From Neospora caninum Liverpool (lineage: Eukaryota; Apicomplexa; Conoidasida; Eucoccidiorida; Sarcocystidae), in the NCBI RefSeq assembly GCF_000208865.1, contig NC_018392.1, positions 1,384,793-1,448,792 of the forward strand: a stretch of 64,000 nucleotides of DNA, given 5' to 3'. Position 1 is the stretch's first letter; the number at the start of each line of letters is the position of its first letter. Both the position numbers and the translations under genes were made by a program. Positions 31,401 through 43,600 of this stretch are shown piece after piece. A model generated the notes under the pieces. That model searched no databases, was not told where the DNA came from, and saw nothing but the letters and a program-made list of their open reading frames with translations.

Positions 31401-33142
31401 AACTACCTGTCCCGTCGGTATGGAGAGTCACGTGGAGCCTTGGTTGTCGAATCACCTACGTCACCTTGCGACGTCTCGACGCCGGACTGCCTCGAATCCT
31501 GTGCTGCCTGGACATGCCATGAGAGGACCGGAGACCTGGGAGATTTCGAAGTCCCGTACCGTAGTCCGTTTTCACCAGGGAGATCCAACAAGCGTCCACC
31601 ACACCGCCTCATGAGGTCCTTTGGCTGCGCATCTAACCGAGCAGTCATTCTCAACGCTCTCCAACATGCTTGTCTTGCCGGTGAGACAATGCCTGTCGCT
31701 TAGTTTGCAATCCGTTTCGCTATCGGGTTCCATGCTTCTACAGTATTTTACGGGCTTGGCTTTTTGTTCTGGTCCATTCATATCAGTGGGCAAACGTTCG
31801 TTTACGCTTATCTCAGACGCAGTCAATTACGCGAAAACTGACCGGCCGCGCTGCAGCCTGTGTCCTGCGGCGTGTGTCAACTTACGCAACGCGATGAGAT
31901 AACGTAGACGGACATCTTGGCTCTCCTACCGGTGGGCAAGTTCGATCTACCTTCTCCCCCACATCTGACGCCCAGCGTTCGTCCTTGCCGCTTCAGCCCC
32001 TCTCTACCAGTGCTTCAATTTTTTACTTTAAAGAAATGACCACAGACCGATTGATCGTGCTTCGGACTAGTGAAGTGTTCCGTCTCAGTGCTGGCCAGCA
32101 GGGACGAAGTGACAGGCTGGGAAACAGTGGGAGTGAGTGACGGCTCCACGCCAGTATGTAGAGCAGAACGCTGGGGCGGTGTGTGTTGCTTGTTTGTGAG
32201 TTTTTTCGGGCATGTGAATGGCTGAGTCGCCGAGCTCTGCGTGTCTTCAAAGACGGCGGCGTGGTAAACTTCTGGGGACTGTCTTCAGGGGAAGTAAACC
32301 GGCCAAGACGTGAACGTGTGATCGCCTGTTTCAAGGACCTGTGGGCAGACTGTCGGGTCTTTGTAATACTGTTGAAAGGCCCGGGAGACCGCCACGAACT
32401 TCGAGCCTTGTACGCCCTCGACGCGGAAAGAGGCTTTGTTAAGGTGAGATTTCAGGTTGTCTCTAAGGAATTGCGTCAAGTCCCCCATTGAAGTTTTCTC
32501 CTGCTTTTCCTCCGGTAGCTTCGCCCCAGATTCTTCCAACGAAACTTGGCTTATTCGGGCTGGGGCCCGAATAAGCCAAGTTCCAGCAGCATTCCGACTC
32601 GCTGTTGCAACCGGCGCTCTTCGACGAGGTTCGACTTGCGTAGTCACTGGTGTATGTGTGTGTGCTTTTTTCTCCCCTCAAAGGGGATCTGAACAGTTCA
32701 CACTTCAAGTTCGCCCGTTCGCATTATGCAGAGTTCCAGGTGCTGTCGATTCCTACCCGTAGTTGACGATGGCCTCTAAACGTCTCTAGGCAATAGGCTT
32801 GTTCCTCGGTTGTCGCGCCCCACGGGCGTGAGGCAGCCTATTCGTTTAGTTCTTTCTCTCAGACCGCATCTGTGTCGACTTTTCCCAGCTCCGCCCCGCG
32901 GTTTGTCAGCTGGAACTTTTTGTCCGGTGTCTCCCCTGAAACGCCTTCAGGTCGCGCAGGTGTATCCCGCTCCTCCGGTTCTTGAAGAGGCCATGATCGA
33001 AAACGTCTTTCGCTACGATTGTGCGACAAAACGCTTTCGACGCATTGAGGCTGCGAAGAGTCTAAGTCCCCTCACTGCCGCAGTCACCATTCAACGGCCG
33101 CTGCCTCCGGTCGCGACCGAGCGCAGAATCCTGTATCTCTAG
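22465..33142 (+). CDS. CAMSAP/patronin-type CKK-domain microtubule minus-end protein, 2574 aa
   Basis: Eight exons: 22465-23956, 24311-26461, 26827-26950, 27376-28340, 28545-30849, 31331-31680, 32289-32443 and 32960-33142 (stop TAG). Every junction keeps phase and the total is 7725 nt. The last three exons encode a CKK domain (about residues 2440-2560): NRAVILNALQHACLAG joined to EVNRPRRERVIACFKDL, then VFVILLKGPGDRHELRALYA, then MIENVFRYDCATKRFRRIEA. These line up with the CAMSAP pattern (NALSHCCLAGKVN, FRALY, MIDKLYKYSSDRKQF). In animals CKK binds and protects microtubule minus ends. The remaining roughly 2400 residues are mainly disordered and basic/Ser-rich, with short helices: a coiled-coil candidate near residue 292 (LIRLHQDISVLEDMVEQTDR), QIISTLNQAIQRIEG, and ELKEVQEMLIKLME. 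I see no N-terminal CH domain. Minus-end anchoring at the apical polar ring or centrosome is inference. The ATG at 22465 has an in-frame stop 42 nt upstream, so it is a reasonable start; extra upstream coding exons are possible. Confidence 0.85.
24309..24313 (+). promoter_or_regulatory. Tandem (NAGNAG) splice acceptor, CKK gene exon 2
   Basis: The acceptor reads GCGCAGCAG followed by AGG. Using AG at 24309-24310 or at 24312-24313 both keep phase, and the products differ by one alanine (A-E-V versus E-V). This is a classic arrangement for alternative single-codon splicing. Which site is used cannot be told from sequence. Confidence 0.6.
32543..32582. repeat. Perfect inverted repeat, 18-bp arms, 4-nt loop, in last CKK-gene intron
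   Basis: The left arm AACTTGGCTTATTCGGGC (32543-32560) is exactly complementary in reverse to the right arm at 32565-32582, separated by TGGG. It sits about 100 bp into the intron 32444-32959 that interrupts the CKK domain. In RNA it would form a stable hairpin. No protein-coding reason explains the symmetry. Confidence 0.97.
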
Positions 33143-34616
33143 ATCCTGTTACCACGCGTCTGGGAGTTAGCCTCGTTGCCTAAACTCTGGAAGCTGCGAG
33201 GCGAGGCGAACCACGGAAGGCCAGCCTTTCTTGAAGCCTAAAGGCATTGCCAATCTTCTCTTTTCACACACGCGCCACGCACCTGACGCCCCTTTGTGGC
33301 CTCTTTTTTGGCGTTCTCGTCGCAAGCGCGTTTTTTTACCTGTTCACCTTCGCGTACATCGCAGCCCTCCCCTGGAATACAGCGTGTGTGGTTGGACTAC
33401 CGGTTTCGATCTTGAATGTCTTTTTGTTTACCGGATCCACGTTCTATTGTCTTAGCAGAGAGCATGGTTAAGACGACAACTTCTTTGTGGAAATAGAACC
33501 CGTTGAACACCATGTATTAATATAACAAAGATAATCAGGTTTATAACAACCCATCCACTGGTGGATGCTGCGCTCTTGCTCACTCGTCTCACAGGCCTTC
33601 ATTCAGCACTGTAGACGCACGGATCCGCTTCCGACACTCAATGACGCCTTTTGTCTAGCCCTCCAAGCCGTGTGCGCGAAAAATCGGGCGCGCCGTTGCG
33701 AGGGCGATCACGGAGTTGTCTGTGCAGGTATGATTTCGGTCCATGCAAATTTTCTCCACAGAGTTGGGGGCGCCAGTACGTATCGTGACACAAGGCGGTC
33801 CTCTTTGCAAAGTTCTTCTAACGGTATCCTGTCATCCAAAGCAACTTTTAGAGGCGTGGACAACGCTGCGGGTCGCGCCACGAACGGCACACGCCTAGGA
33901 AGGTCAGTTCGCGGGCACTTTGCGCGAGTTCGCCTTTCTCAGCTGAAAGATGCTGCCTCAACGAGAAGCTTTTTGAGAGAAACACAGGCTGCAAACACAC
34001 CACACATACCAACTGCAAACACGTGGCTGTACGAGGCTTTCGCTTAACGGAAACCGATCTTTTGCAGGGTGTAGATGCGGGTTTTGATTCAATCCCAGTC
34101 CGCGGGGAGAGTGTGGAGGGCTGGATCCACACCGGGAGGCGCGTCGCTTCCGACGTAGGTCGGATTTAGAATTGTCGCAGCAACTATTTCAAAAAAAGCT
34201 TTTTGGTCGAGGGGATGAACGCGTTGTCTTCCAGTGCTCAGGGTCTTTCTCCCCCGAGGAGAGATGGGCATCCCTTGCGAAACCGTTCTTCAGATGTGCC
34301 GCATGTCCAGAAAGCTTTCTGCACATGCGGCGGTCCCTTCCTTGTCTTTGTCAAGTTCGTACTCGTTCCTCTTGCTCTGCAGATAAATGTCCTTCGCCTT
34401 CTCGCCGGCAATCTGCCATTCCACCTGGCTGCCGAGACGGTCTCCTCTCTCTCTTCACTTGTCTCTGCGGCTTTTTCCGGTCCCGTTTGTTTCGCTCGCC
34501 CCATGCGCGCGCCGCGAGGCACAGCGGGTCCGCGGACGCAGAGCTGCAAGAGTCCTTCCGCAACACATCCTTTCGTGCAGGATTCGTTGTTGTAGGGGAA
34601 TGGAAGCGTGTCGAAG
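33143..34616. other. Intergenic spacer between CKK gene and helicase
   Basis: About 1.5 kb between two same-strand genes. It contains short frames only: a hydrophobic 74-codon frame at 33247-33471 that starts with TTG, and a 160-codon frame at 33565-34047 with no recognisable domain. An AT-rich stretch near 33510-33545 may mark 3' processing of the CKK transcript. A near-perfect palindrome lies at 34298-34331. Confidence 0.55.
34298..34331. repeat. 34-bp near-perfect palindrome upstream of helicase gene
   Basis: Arms GCCGCATGTCCAGAAAG (34298-34314) and CTTTCTGCACATGCGGC (34315-34331) are reverse complements with a single mismatch and no spacer. It lies about 290 bp upstream of the helicase ATG at 34617, in the expected promoter or 5' UTR. 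It could be a dimeric transcription-factor site or an RNA hairpin. Confidence 0.9.
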
Positions 34617-37600
34617 ATGCCGGCGGCGTCGCGCCCTTCTCGCCGTCGGCGGCTCGGGAAAAGGCTGCTTGCGATTGTCTCTCTCGCCGTCCAGATAACG
34701 CTCGGGTCAGCCTCGACGCGTCCTGGCAACCGTTCCAAGGTTCTTGCGTTCTCCTCCACGTTCTCTTCTTTTTCGCTGCCCACGCCACCTCCGCTGTGCT
34801 GGAAGGCTTTTGCTCACAATGAGGACCGTCGCCCGTGCTCGCTCGCGGCCTCCGCGTTTGAAACGCTCGAATTCACGGAGCATTCGTTATCCCCTTCTCG
34901 TCCGGCTCGCACGCGCCCCGCCGGACCTCGGACCACGTCCTTGAAGTTCAGCACGTTGGCTGCGCGTCACGCTTCACGCGTCTCTCTCCTGGAAATGGTC
35001 TTTCCTCTCGAATCCTGCCGCAACACGTGTGTTCCCTCCTCGCTGTCGCCTGTTCCGCGCCGCGCCGTTCCGCCCGCGACTTCTTCGCAGGCGCTCCCCG
35101 GTCTCCGCACCTCGCTCAGCTGCATCCGAGCAGGCACCACCGCGAACTGGGAAGGCCCCAGTGCGTTACAGCTTGCGTCGTCGACCGGGGAAAACGCGGG
35201 TCAGGGGCGTGCGGTGCGGAGCGCCAGGGAAGTCGCCTCTCAGACTCGTTCACTTCCTGGTGAGGAGGGTGGCTTCTCCGGCAGGCGACCTTTGCGCGCA
35301 GGAAAACAAGCAAGCGTCGACGGCGGCGGGGAGGAGGAGGAAGTGCGCGAGGAGGGGTCAGAGGCCTGGCAATCGAAAGAGAAAGGGCCTTCCCATTCTT
35401 CCCCACTTTCGTCCCACTCCGCTCCGTTACTGGGATCGGCGACACGACCTTCTTCCCGCTCGCCACCATCGCGACGTCCAGGGTCTTCGCCGGAGTCTCC
35501 TCGGCTGTCTCCGCCCGCGCCTTCCGGCTCTCTCTCCTCTTCCTCCTCGTCCTCCTCGTCCTCCTCTTCCTCCTCTTCTTCCTCTTCCTCCTCTTCCTCC
35601 TCTCCTCTTGCTCCTCAGGACTCCCCTTCCGGTCCTTTCCCTTGTCTCCCGACGTTCGCTGGCCTGCCGCTGCCTCCGTATCTCTCGGCGGCTCTAGTGA
35701 ACCAAGGCATTTCCTCGCCGACGGGTATTCAGCAGGCGGCTCTGCCGCCTCTCGCGGCTGGCGAAGATCTCCTTCTGCACTCCGAGACGGGCAGTGGAAA
35801 AACGTTTGCGTATCTCCTTCCTCTTCTGCACTGGCATCATCACGCGAACTGTGCAGCAGACCCGCCCGCGACCGACCCCCGGGCGGGTGCATACCTTCTG
35901 CAAAACTGCCCGGGTGTACAGACACGCGAGGAAGCCGCAAACCGACGGAAGAACCAGCTGTGGCGCCGGCGCGACAGCAGGCGGAAGAACGGGTTTCTTG
36001 GGACAGCGGCCGAGGACGGGGCCGACGAGGAAGAACTGTCGACGGCAGAGCACCATCTCTCGCATGCGGCGTGTCTCGACGCGCCTGAAGTCGCGAACGC
36101 CCTGAGACGCGCGACGGCCTGCTCTCTCATTGTGACTCCGACCCGCGAACTGGCTGTCCAAGTTGCCCATGAAGTCCACACGCTTCTTCGCACAAACTTT
36201 AGCGTCTCCGAAGAACGCGCCCCAGAAGAGAGAGGCGCGTGCGGCCTCTCTCTTCTGCGGCGCACAGTCGAGGCCTTCGCAGCGGCCCAGGAAGACCTCG
36301 AGGCGGCAGAACGCGCGGCGGAAGACCTCAAAGGTGCTGTAGCCGTTGCAGCGCGTGCGGGCGAGAACCGAGCTGCTGCGTTGCTGGCGCGCGCTAACCA
36401 AGCAGAGATGCGCGTCCTCGCAGCTCGGGATCGCCTTGTCATGGCCCGCCTGGCCTTGGCGCAAGCGCGCGGCGAGGGAATGCGTCCGCGTCTCCTTCTC
36501 GTCTTGGGCGACCCGCTGGCGGGCAGCAGCGGCCCAGGCAGCCGCGCGCCGGCTCCAGTCCCGCCCGGCGAGGCGCGCAGGGAAGCAGAGACTGCGGAGC
36601 ACTTCGGAAGCGCACGAGAAGGAAGAGCGACGAGGTTGTGCGGGACAGAAGAAGCGGCGCGGACGTTCGGAACCGACACGAAACGGCTGCCAAGCTGGGC
36701 AAGGGAAAAGTAAGTGAAGCGGAGCAAGAAGTCGCGGTGAGAGACGTGGAACGCAGAAAAGCAAAGCGAGAGAAATGAAGCGCGGGGAAGGCATCAGTGA
36801 AAAGCCGTGTTTTCACATCGCCGGCTGTGTAGGTCGCGTGCGATCGAAGGATCCGGTTTCCACGTTCGCGTCAAGCTTACACAGACACCTAGGCTGAGGC
36901 GCCTGTACAGCGTATCCGTGCTCACTATGCTTTAACGCGAGGACTGGGGTTCGTCAGAAAAACGCCGGCTTCCGCCTCTCGGGCCTCTGCCCCAAAGGGG
37001 AACTCTCTCGTGGCAACGGCCGGCGCGCTCTCGGGACTCTTGTACACGATGTCTACTGTGCTCTCTCCTCGTCGACCTTCCACGTTCCCTGCGCGCGCGC
37101 ACGCATCTGGTGGGCGCGACGCGCCGGCAGCGGACGGCAGGATCTGCTGGATTCCTAGGTCTGTGTAGATACGCGCCGCCGCATGACACTGCAGCCACTG
37201 GGGACCTGAGCAGATCGACGGGGCGTCCGCCCCCAGGCCGTCGGCCCCATCAGCAAGTCTATCCTCCGGTTTGAGTTCCGACCATGGGTGTACCTCCACT
37301 CGCCGATCCACAAGGTGTAGACTGGGTGCGCACACTTTAACTGGAGCGACGGACCAGGGAAGAGTCGGTTCCCCGTCGCGGCAGCCTCGGGACAGCCCTC
37401 GTGTTTCGCCTCTCGGTCTTGTCTCCAGACTCGGCTCGTCCCTGATCGTCGTCGGTGCTGCCCAGACGCTTCGGCGCCTCTTGCAGGTGGGCACACACCG
37501 AGTGCCGATTGTCCACGGTCTCAGTGATGAGGAAAGAGCGGGAGAAGTCCTGTCTCAGAGATTGTCAGTCCTCCAGTTTAGGGTACTGGTCATACTTGCA

Positions 37601-40600
37601 TCTGACTAGTCGTTTCTGCAACAGGGAACTATAACTAGATCCAAGGAAGTTGACACGCACAAAAAAAAACACTTTGGTGCTCGTGTGCGTTCTTCGGTTG
37701 GTGCCTTTCTTTCTCACTCTTCTTCCCACCAGCGTATCTGTTTACTGGTTTCCTTCGTCTCTTTTGCGGCTCGGTTTGTTGCCCAGCTGCAGCATTTCGC
37801 CCCTCTCAGTACACCTCTCTTCCTCTCCAGAACCCCAAACCCTCTCTGAACTAACAGGATGGACGGGATGGGCGCCCGCGTCTGTTTTTCTTCCCCCCCT
37901 TTCCGTTTCGTCCTGTGTCTCCTCCGTCTTCTTCCCTCTTCGTTCCTCGCTTCGTCTCCCCCCTTTTCTTTTCCCTTTCCATCTTTTCTTGGTCCGTGCT
38001 TCTCTTTTCCTCTCGCTCTTTTCGCCAGAGACTGGGGGCCGTGAACCCGGACGTCCTCGAAACCTTCCTGAAGCGGATCAAGCACGTGGTGTTCGATGAA
38101 GCGGATCGGTTGCTCCAGCCCCTGAGTGTGTCCAATCCCCGGGAATGTCTCCCGCTGTGTGCCTTCGGTCTCTCGTGTTTCTTCGCTCGCGCGTTTCTTC
38201 TCTCGTGTTTCTTCTCTCTCGCGTTCCTTCTCTCTCGCGTTTCTCCTCTCTCGCGTTCCTTCTCTCTCGCGTTTCTCCTCTCTCGCGTTCCTTCTCTCTC
38301 GCGTTTCTTCTCTCTCGCGTTTCTTCTCTCTCGTGTTTCTGCTCTCTGGGGTTGCGTCGCTTCCGTTCCTCGCGCCTTCTCTGCTGTCCTCGCCACAGAC
38401 GAGCGTTCTTTGAAGCCGCGTGCGTGGTGCACGTCCTGGGAAGAGGTTCTTTCTGCATTTTCGCTTCCTTTGCGTCTGTCGCCTCTTGGCTGTCTCGATT
38501 TGCTTGTTCTCGCAGCCCGCTATGCGCCCCTGAAGACGAAGACGCTCCGAAGGTCTCGACCTCGACCGGCCTCGCTGATCTTTTCGTCTCTTCTGATTGC
38601 GAAGAAGCCAATCTTCCAGCGGAGGCGAAACGTGGAGAAAGCCTCGCCGACGTCGTCTCTTCTCCTCGCTCCTCCCGCGAGTCTCCTTCCGGCGGTGCCT
38701 GCCTGCGGCGCTCTTCGCAGGAAGGCGCGCCGCCCTGCAGCCTCTTCTTGTCGCCACTCTGCGCTCTCCTTTCTTCTCCGCGTTTTTCGTCTCCCGCGCG
38801 GCGCTCTGGTTCCCTGTCCCAGCCGTACTTCCGCGAATTTCCAAATCATCGGCGCCAGTGCGACTGTTGGGCGACCGCTACGGCGTCAGCTAGCTGAGAT
38901 GCTGGCGATGCGGGAGGCGCTGAAAAAGCCGGAGTCTCCGACTAGACGCAAGGACAGCGAAAAGGCTCGGCGAGAAGGCGAAGAAGAAGACGATGAGGCA
39001 TATGTGTCCGAAGAAGAACGAAAGGGGATGGCACGAGTCCTGCGCGGGCTGCACGCCAGAGGGCTCGTTTCCCCGTGTGGAGAAGAGCCGAGGCGGGGAC
39101 AAGCAGGGAATGTAGTTGAGAGCGAGAAGGAACGAGGAACTCGCCTGATGAAGGTCGTGAGGTGAGAGAGACGATCCAGTCGGCGTTTCGAAATCTTTTA
39201 CTTCTTTCCATGTGCAGGCAGAGGAACCTGCGCTCGCCTTTTTAAAGCCCTTTGCTTCTTACTCGCGGCCTGTTTCATGTTCTCTCTCTTTTCGTGGGTA
39301 GCTCTTTCGCGTTTTAGCCGTGTTTCGCCCCTCGCCATCGTCCGTTCTTCAGTGTGTTTCGCGTAGACAGCTTGTTTTGGTGTTTTCTTCCTCGCCCAAA
39401 GGGCGCGTTTGCCTGCCCCGTCGAGAAGCCGTGTGCTGAATCATTTTCTAATTCAAACAAATTAAAATTTAAGAAATAACTTTTTACTGGCAGGCGATCA
39501 GTGGAGATAACAGCTTTGGAAATGAGAAAGAAAGACTCCGCATTCGATCAAAGTTCTTCAGTGAGCATTTTGCTTCCCCTCTTTTCTCTCCTGTCACTTC
39601 CTCTAGGCCTCACGCGTCCTCTGCCGCGGCAAACTCGCCTCAGGGCCCTACGAGCCTCCTCGTGGGACTGCCCTCGACGCTGAAGCATTTCTTGCATGCA
39701 ACCCCTCGAGGAAATCTTGGTAGGGAAAAAGAAAAAAAGACAGGCAGACAGAAAACGCGTTGCCCCCCCCCCCCCCCACACCGAAGGCGCTAGGTATGAA
39801 TCCTGAGCGAATCCCCCTATAAATACATCTATATATATCTATAGGTATATAGATATAGATAGATACGGAGTAGGTGTATTTATTTGTACGCATGTGGCTG
39901 TGTGCTCGAAGGTGCCGATATACGTTTGTGTACATGTATTTGTTCTGTGTCTCTTTTCTCTACACACATCGAGCGTATTTGCATGCGTGCATGTACATGC
40001 ACATGTGTGGCTGTATATTTGATTGCTCGCGTGTGTGTCGTTGTACATCCCTAGTCTGTATCGTGCGGAGTCGCCCCTCAGGCCGTGGCGTTTACGAGGG
40101 CAGAGTTTAACGCGAAGACGGGGTACACGAGACATGTCGAGCGGGTCATCTCCGTCCAGTTTTCTTTCTTACTCTTTTCAAGGGATTTACTCTCTTGCAG
40201 TTGTTCGTGTATGGTCTGCCTACGTTTCCAGTCATTCCCTCCACCTCTCTTGCCACTGTTTGTGTCGCTTTGCAGCAACGCTGGTTTACGAAACGTCTCT
40301 GTTGCTGCATCAGCTTCAGCCTCAGCGCGCTCTGATTTTGCTGGACAAAAAACACTCTGTCGTCAGCTTTCTTCTTCAGCTCCAGCGGCTCGGGATAGAG
40401 GTAGGATTGCACCGGGCACAGGCGCGAGACCGCGACACGCGCAGAGAGACAGGTCATCAGATGGAGAGTCTTCGTTTTTACGAAAGATCTGAGATGAAGA
40501 GACTGGTCGACAGCAAAGGACCGCTGGGACACAAGCAGAGTCAGTTCCCCAACGGCAAGCAACGAGCCGTCTCCGCTGTCTTCGCTGTCTTTCGTGCTTG

Positions 40601-43600
40601 CGTAGAAACGAGCTTTGCACGTACGGGGATCGCAGGCCGCACGCGAGCGCTGTTGACGGTCGCTCTCAAAGGCTCGTCGAAAGAGCTGGCCGCTCGGCGT
40701 GCAGGCTCAAGTTCTCTCCGACTGATCGGCAGTGCTTGTTTGGCTTTGTCTCTTTTTTTTGTCCTCTGTGCAGCACACGCAACTTCTCCACGAGGCCTTT
40801 GGTTTCCTCTCCCCCCGCCTCACGTCGCGTCTGAAGGCGGCCAGGGAGACACCCGAGTCGCCTTCCTTGTCCCCGTCGTCTCTGTCTCCTTCGCGTCTTC
40901 ACTTCCATTTTGGCAGAAGAGAGAGGTTGGCCAATGCTCCTTCGCCGTCTCCCCCGCCTTCTCTCGTTCAGACGGCGCCGCTCATCACTTCCCCTTCTTC
41001 GCCTCTCTCTTCCCCTTCTCTCTTCTCTTCTCTTCCTTCTCTGGGAGAGGTTGGCGACCAGGCAGCGCCGAAACAGCGCGTGGTGTCGCCGTCTTCAGAG
41101 GCTGTGGAAGTCGCAGGAGAACCCAAGGGCGCTTGGGCCTCTCGGGGTGTTCGCCCTGCGCGAGAAGAGAACCAGGCGGAGAACGCACGCACGTTGCTTC
41201 TCACTTCGATGGCGACGGCGCGAGGGCTCCATTTCGACAACGTAGGCTAAAGTGCCGATGCATGCAAAGGCCTGAGCAGGCGATTGGCGGTGCATTTTTG
41301 TTTGTGTGGGGGGCATGTGGGGAACGGCGCAGTCAGCTTCACGTCCGCGTTTGGAATCCGAGTCAGACACCGCCTGGAGCGACACGCCGCACGTGTGTGT
41401 GTCTTCAGCTCGACTGCGTCATTCTCGTTGGAAACGTCGAAAATGCACGCGAATACCAGCATCTCGCAGGTACGTCGAGCAGCGTCAGAGGAGGTCTTCA
41501 GAGCCAAAGACAAAAACACCCGAAGACGGACCACCCAGGGGCACAGTGAAAACATCTACGCCAGTCCTCCGCCTCTGTTCTCTCGCAAGCATTTCCTCTC
41601 TTCAAGTGAACAGCTCCACAAATATATACACGGTCTATGACTCTATCTACCTATATATCTATATATGTATATATATACGTCTATATATGTATATATATAT
41701 ATATATATACGTCTATATATGTATATATGCACATATATACGTCTATATATGTATATATGCACATATATACGTCTATATATGTATATATGTACATATATAC
41801 GTCTATATATGTGTATATATATATATATACGTCTATATATGTATATATGTACATATATACGTCTATATATGTATATATGTACATATATACGTCTATATAT
41901 GTATATATATATATATATATACGTCTATATATGTATATATGTACATATATACGTCTATATATATATGTATATATACATACACATATAGATATATATACAT
42001 ATGAGTATATATGTGGAAAGGTCTGTAATAGATATAGTTAATATACTAGGTGTTCCTGTGTGTGAGTTTTTTGTTGGGGCTTAGGTCGCGCCGGCCGGAA
42101 AGGTCGCCCAGGAAACGTTATTTGCGTCAGCGACTCGGAGACACAAAGGTAAGCCGGCAGTTCATTGCGCTTAGACTCTCCCGGCAGCCTCCCCGCAAGG
42201 TTGCCGAAGCAGCTTTTTTGGGATGTGCGAGCATTCCGAAGGCGCAGAAAACGGTTTGTACCTCGTTGACTCCTCAGACTGAGCAGAACTGTAGTCTATT
42301 GGGTCTAAAGTCCGCGTTACGAATCAAAAACGGTTCAGCCTCCAGGTCACCTTCAACTGCGTTTCGGCTGGGTCATTGCCTCTCTCACGTGTGTCTCCGT
42401 GGCGGGTGACCGTCTTTGTTCTCACTTTGCTGATTCGGGGGAATCTTGGTCCACGTTTTGCGGGAGATGAGAGAGACGTACCCGAGAACGGGGAACAGGC
42501 GCTCCACACAAACGTCGCTGAATCACCTGACACCAGCGACAGTTTTCGCCGAGATCTCTAGAGGGAAATTGTTTCCCTTGCTCCCGATGAAGAACAGCCG
42601 CGCGAGATCTCGTTGTCTCTGTACAAATATGGGCTGTGACTGAGATCAGCAAGAAAGAGGATCGCCCAAGTGGATAGGATATCGTTTTGACACGGTCCCC
42701 CGTGTCCAGCGAGTATTTGAAAGACCCGTATTTGCGTACGGGTTGTGCAGATACCGTGTTGACGGTCCGGTCGCCTCTGTCCTCACAACGTTGCGTGCGC
42801 AGGGAGGGCGAACGCGGTCTAAACTGCGGTGAAGTTTGCTCGTGTGATTCGAGAGCCAAGCCACGCTGAGCCTCGCTAGGCGACGTGGCGGCGCAACCGC
42901 CACGGATGGCATCTCATCGAGTCCCCGCGGCATCTCTCGCAAAGTGTTCTGTCTTCTGAACGCAACCTGGCTGTGCTCCACATAGGCTCGGTGTTAGTTA
43001 CTCCAAGTATGTGTGCTCCAAGGCAGATAGAAACCCTGTGTCTCGTCCTCCGTGCAGATCCATTTCTTCGTGGGCCAAGAAGCTCGGCGTGACTTACCAC
43101 TCCTCGCAGCGACTCCTGTTTCCCGCCAGCGCCACAGACGAGCCTTCGCACGCAGAGGCCGAAAGTCCACAGCAGTCTTTTTCGGACGAGGCATCGCATG
43201 AAGAATGGAGGGTTCCACGTGGCGTGGAAAGCGACGGACACGTCGAGAGGCGGCGAACTCAGAGAGAAGACGGACTCGAGAAGGCAGATCGCGAGGTGCG
43301 GGAGGTGAACGGAGTCGAAAGAGAAGACGGACTCGAGAGGCACACGGAGCAGCCAGGGAGAGAAGCAGTCGCCGGGCAGGGAGACCGCGAGGCTAGAGAA
43401 GAGCGCGACGCACTCTGGCCAGAACGGCGACGGAGGAATCTTGAAGAAGGCGAGAGAGAACAGGCGATTTCGGCGGAGGCGGTGCCGGAGTCTGTGCGAG
43501 CAAAGAACAACGGCCCAGGCGCAGGAAGGAGGCGCGACGAGGAAACACGGGAAACTGGGACAAAAGTGGAGACTGCAGGGACTGGGGCACACGCGGCTTC

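Noticed and set aside
33247..33471. Small hydrophobic two-TM-like protein 3' of the CKK gene
   Set aside because: It starts with TTG, sits in a T-rich probable 3' UTR, and T-rich DNA translates as hydrophobic residues by default.
33565..34047. 160-codon frame between the CKK and helicase genes
   Set aside because: No domain, no clear promoter or splice context; could be a real small gene but nothing in the sequence supports it.
38399..38822. Acidic alternative frame between helicase motifs II and III ([14 protein letters not shown]...)
   Set aside because: It looks coding-like, but no consensus donor joins it in phase to the SAT-containing exon, whereas the frame starting at 38516 runs directly into SAT in phase. 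A transcript could overturn this choice.
41637..42041. Tyr/Ile-rich repeat proteins
   Set aside because: They are translations of the AT-rich 30-bp minisatellite within a well-supported intron.
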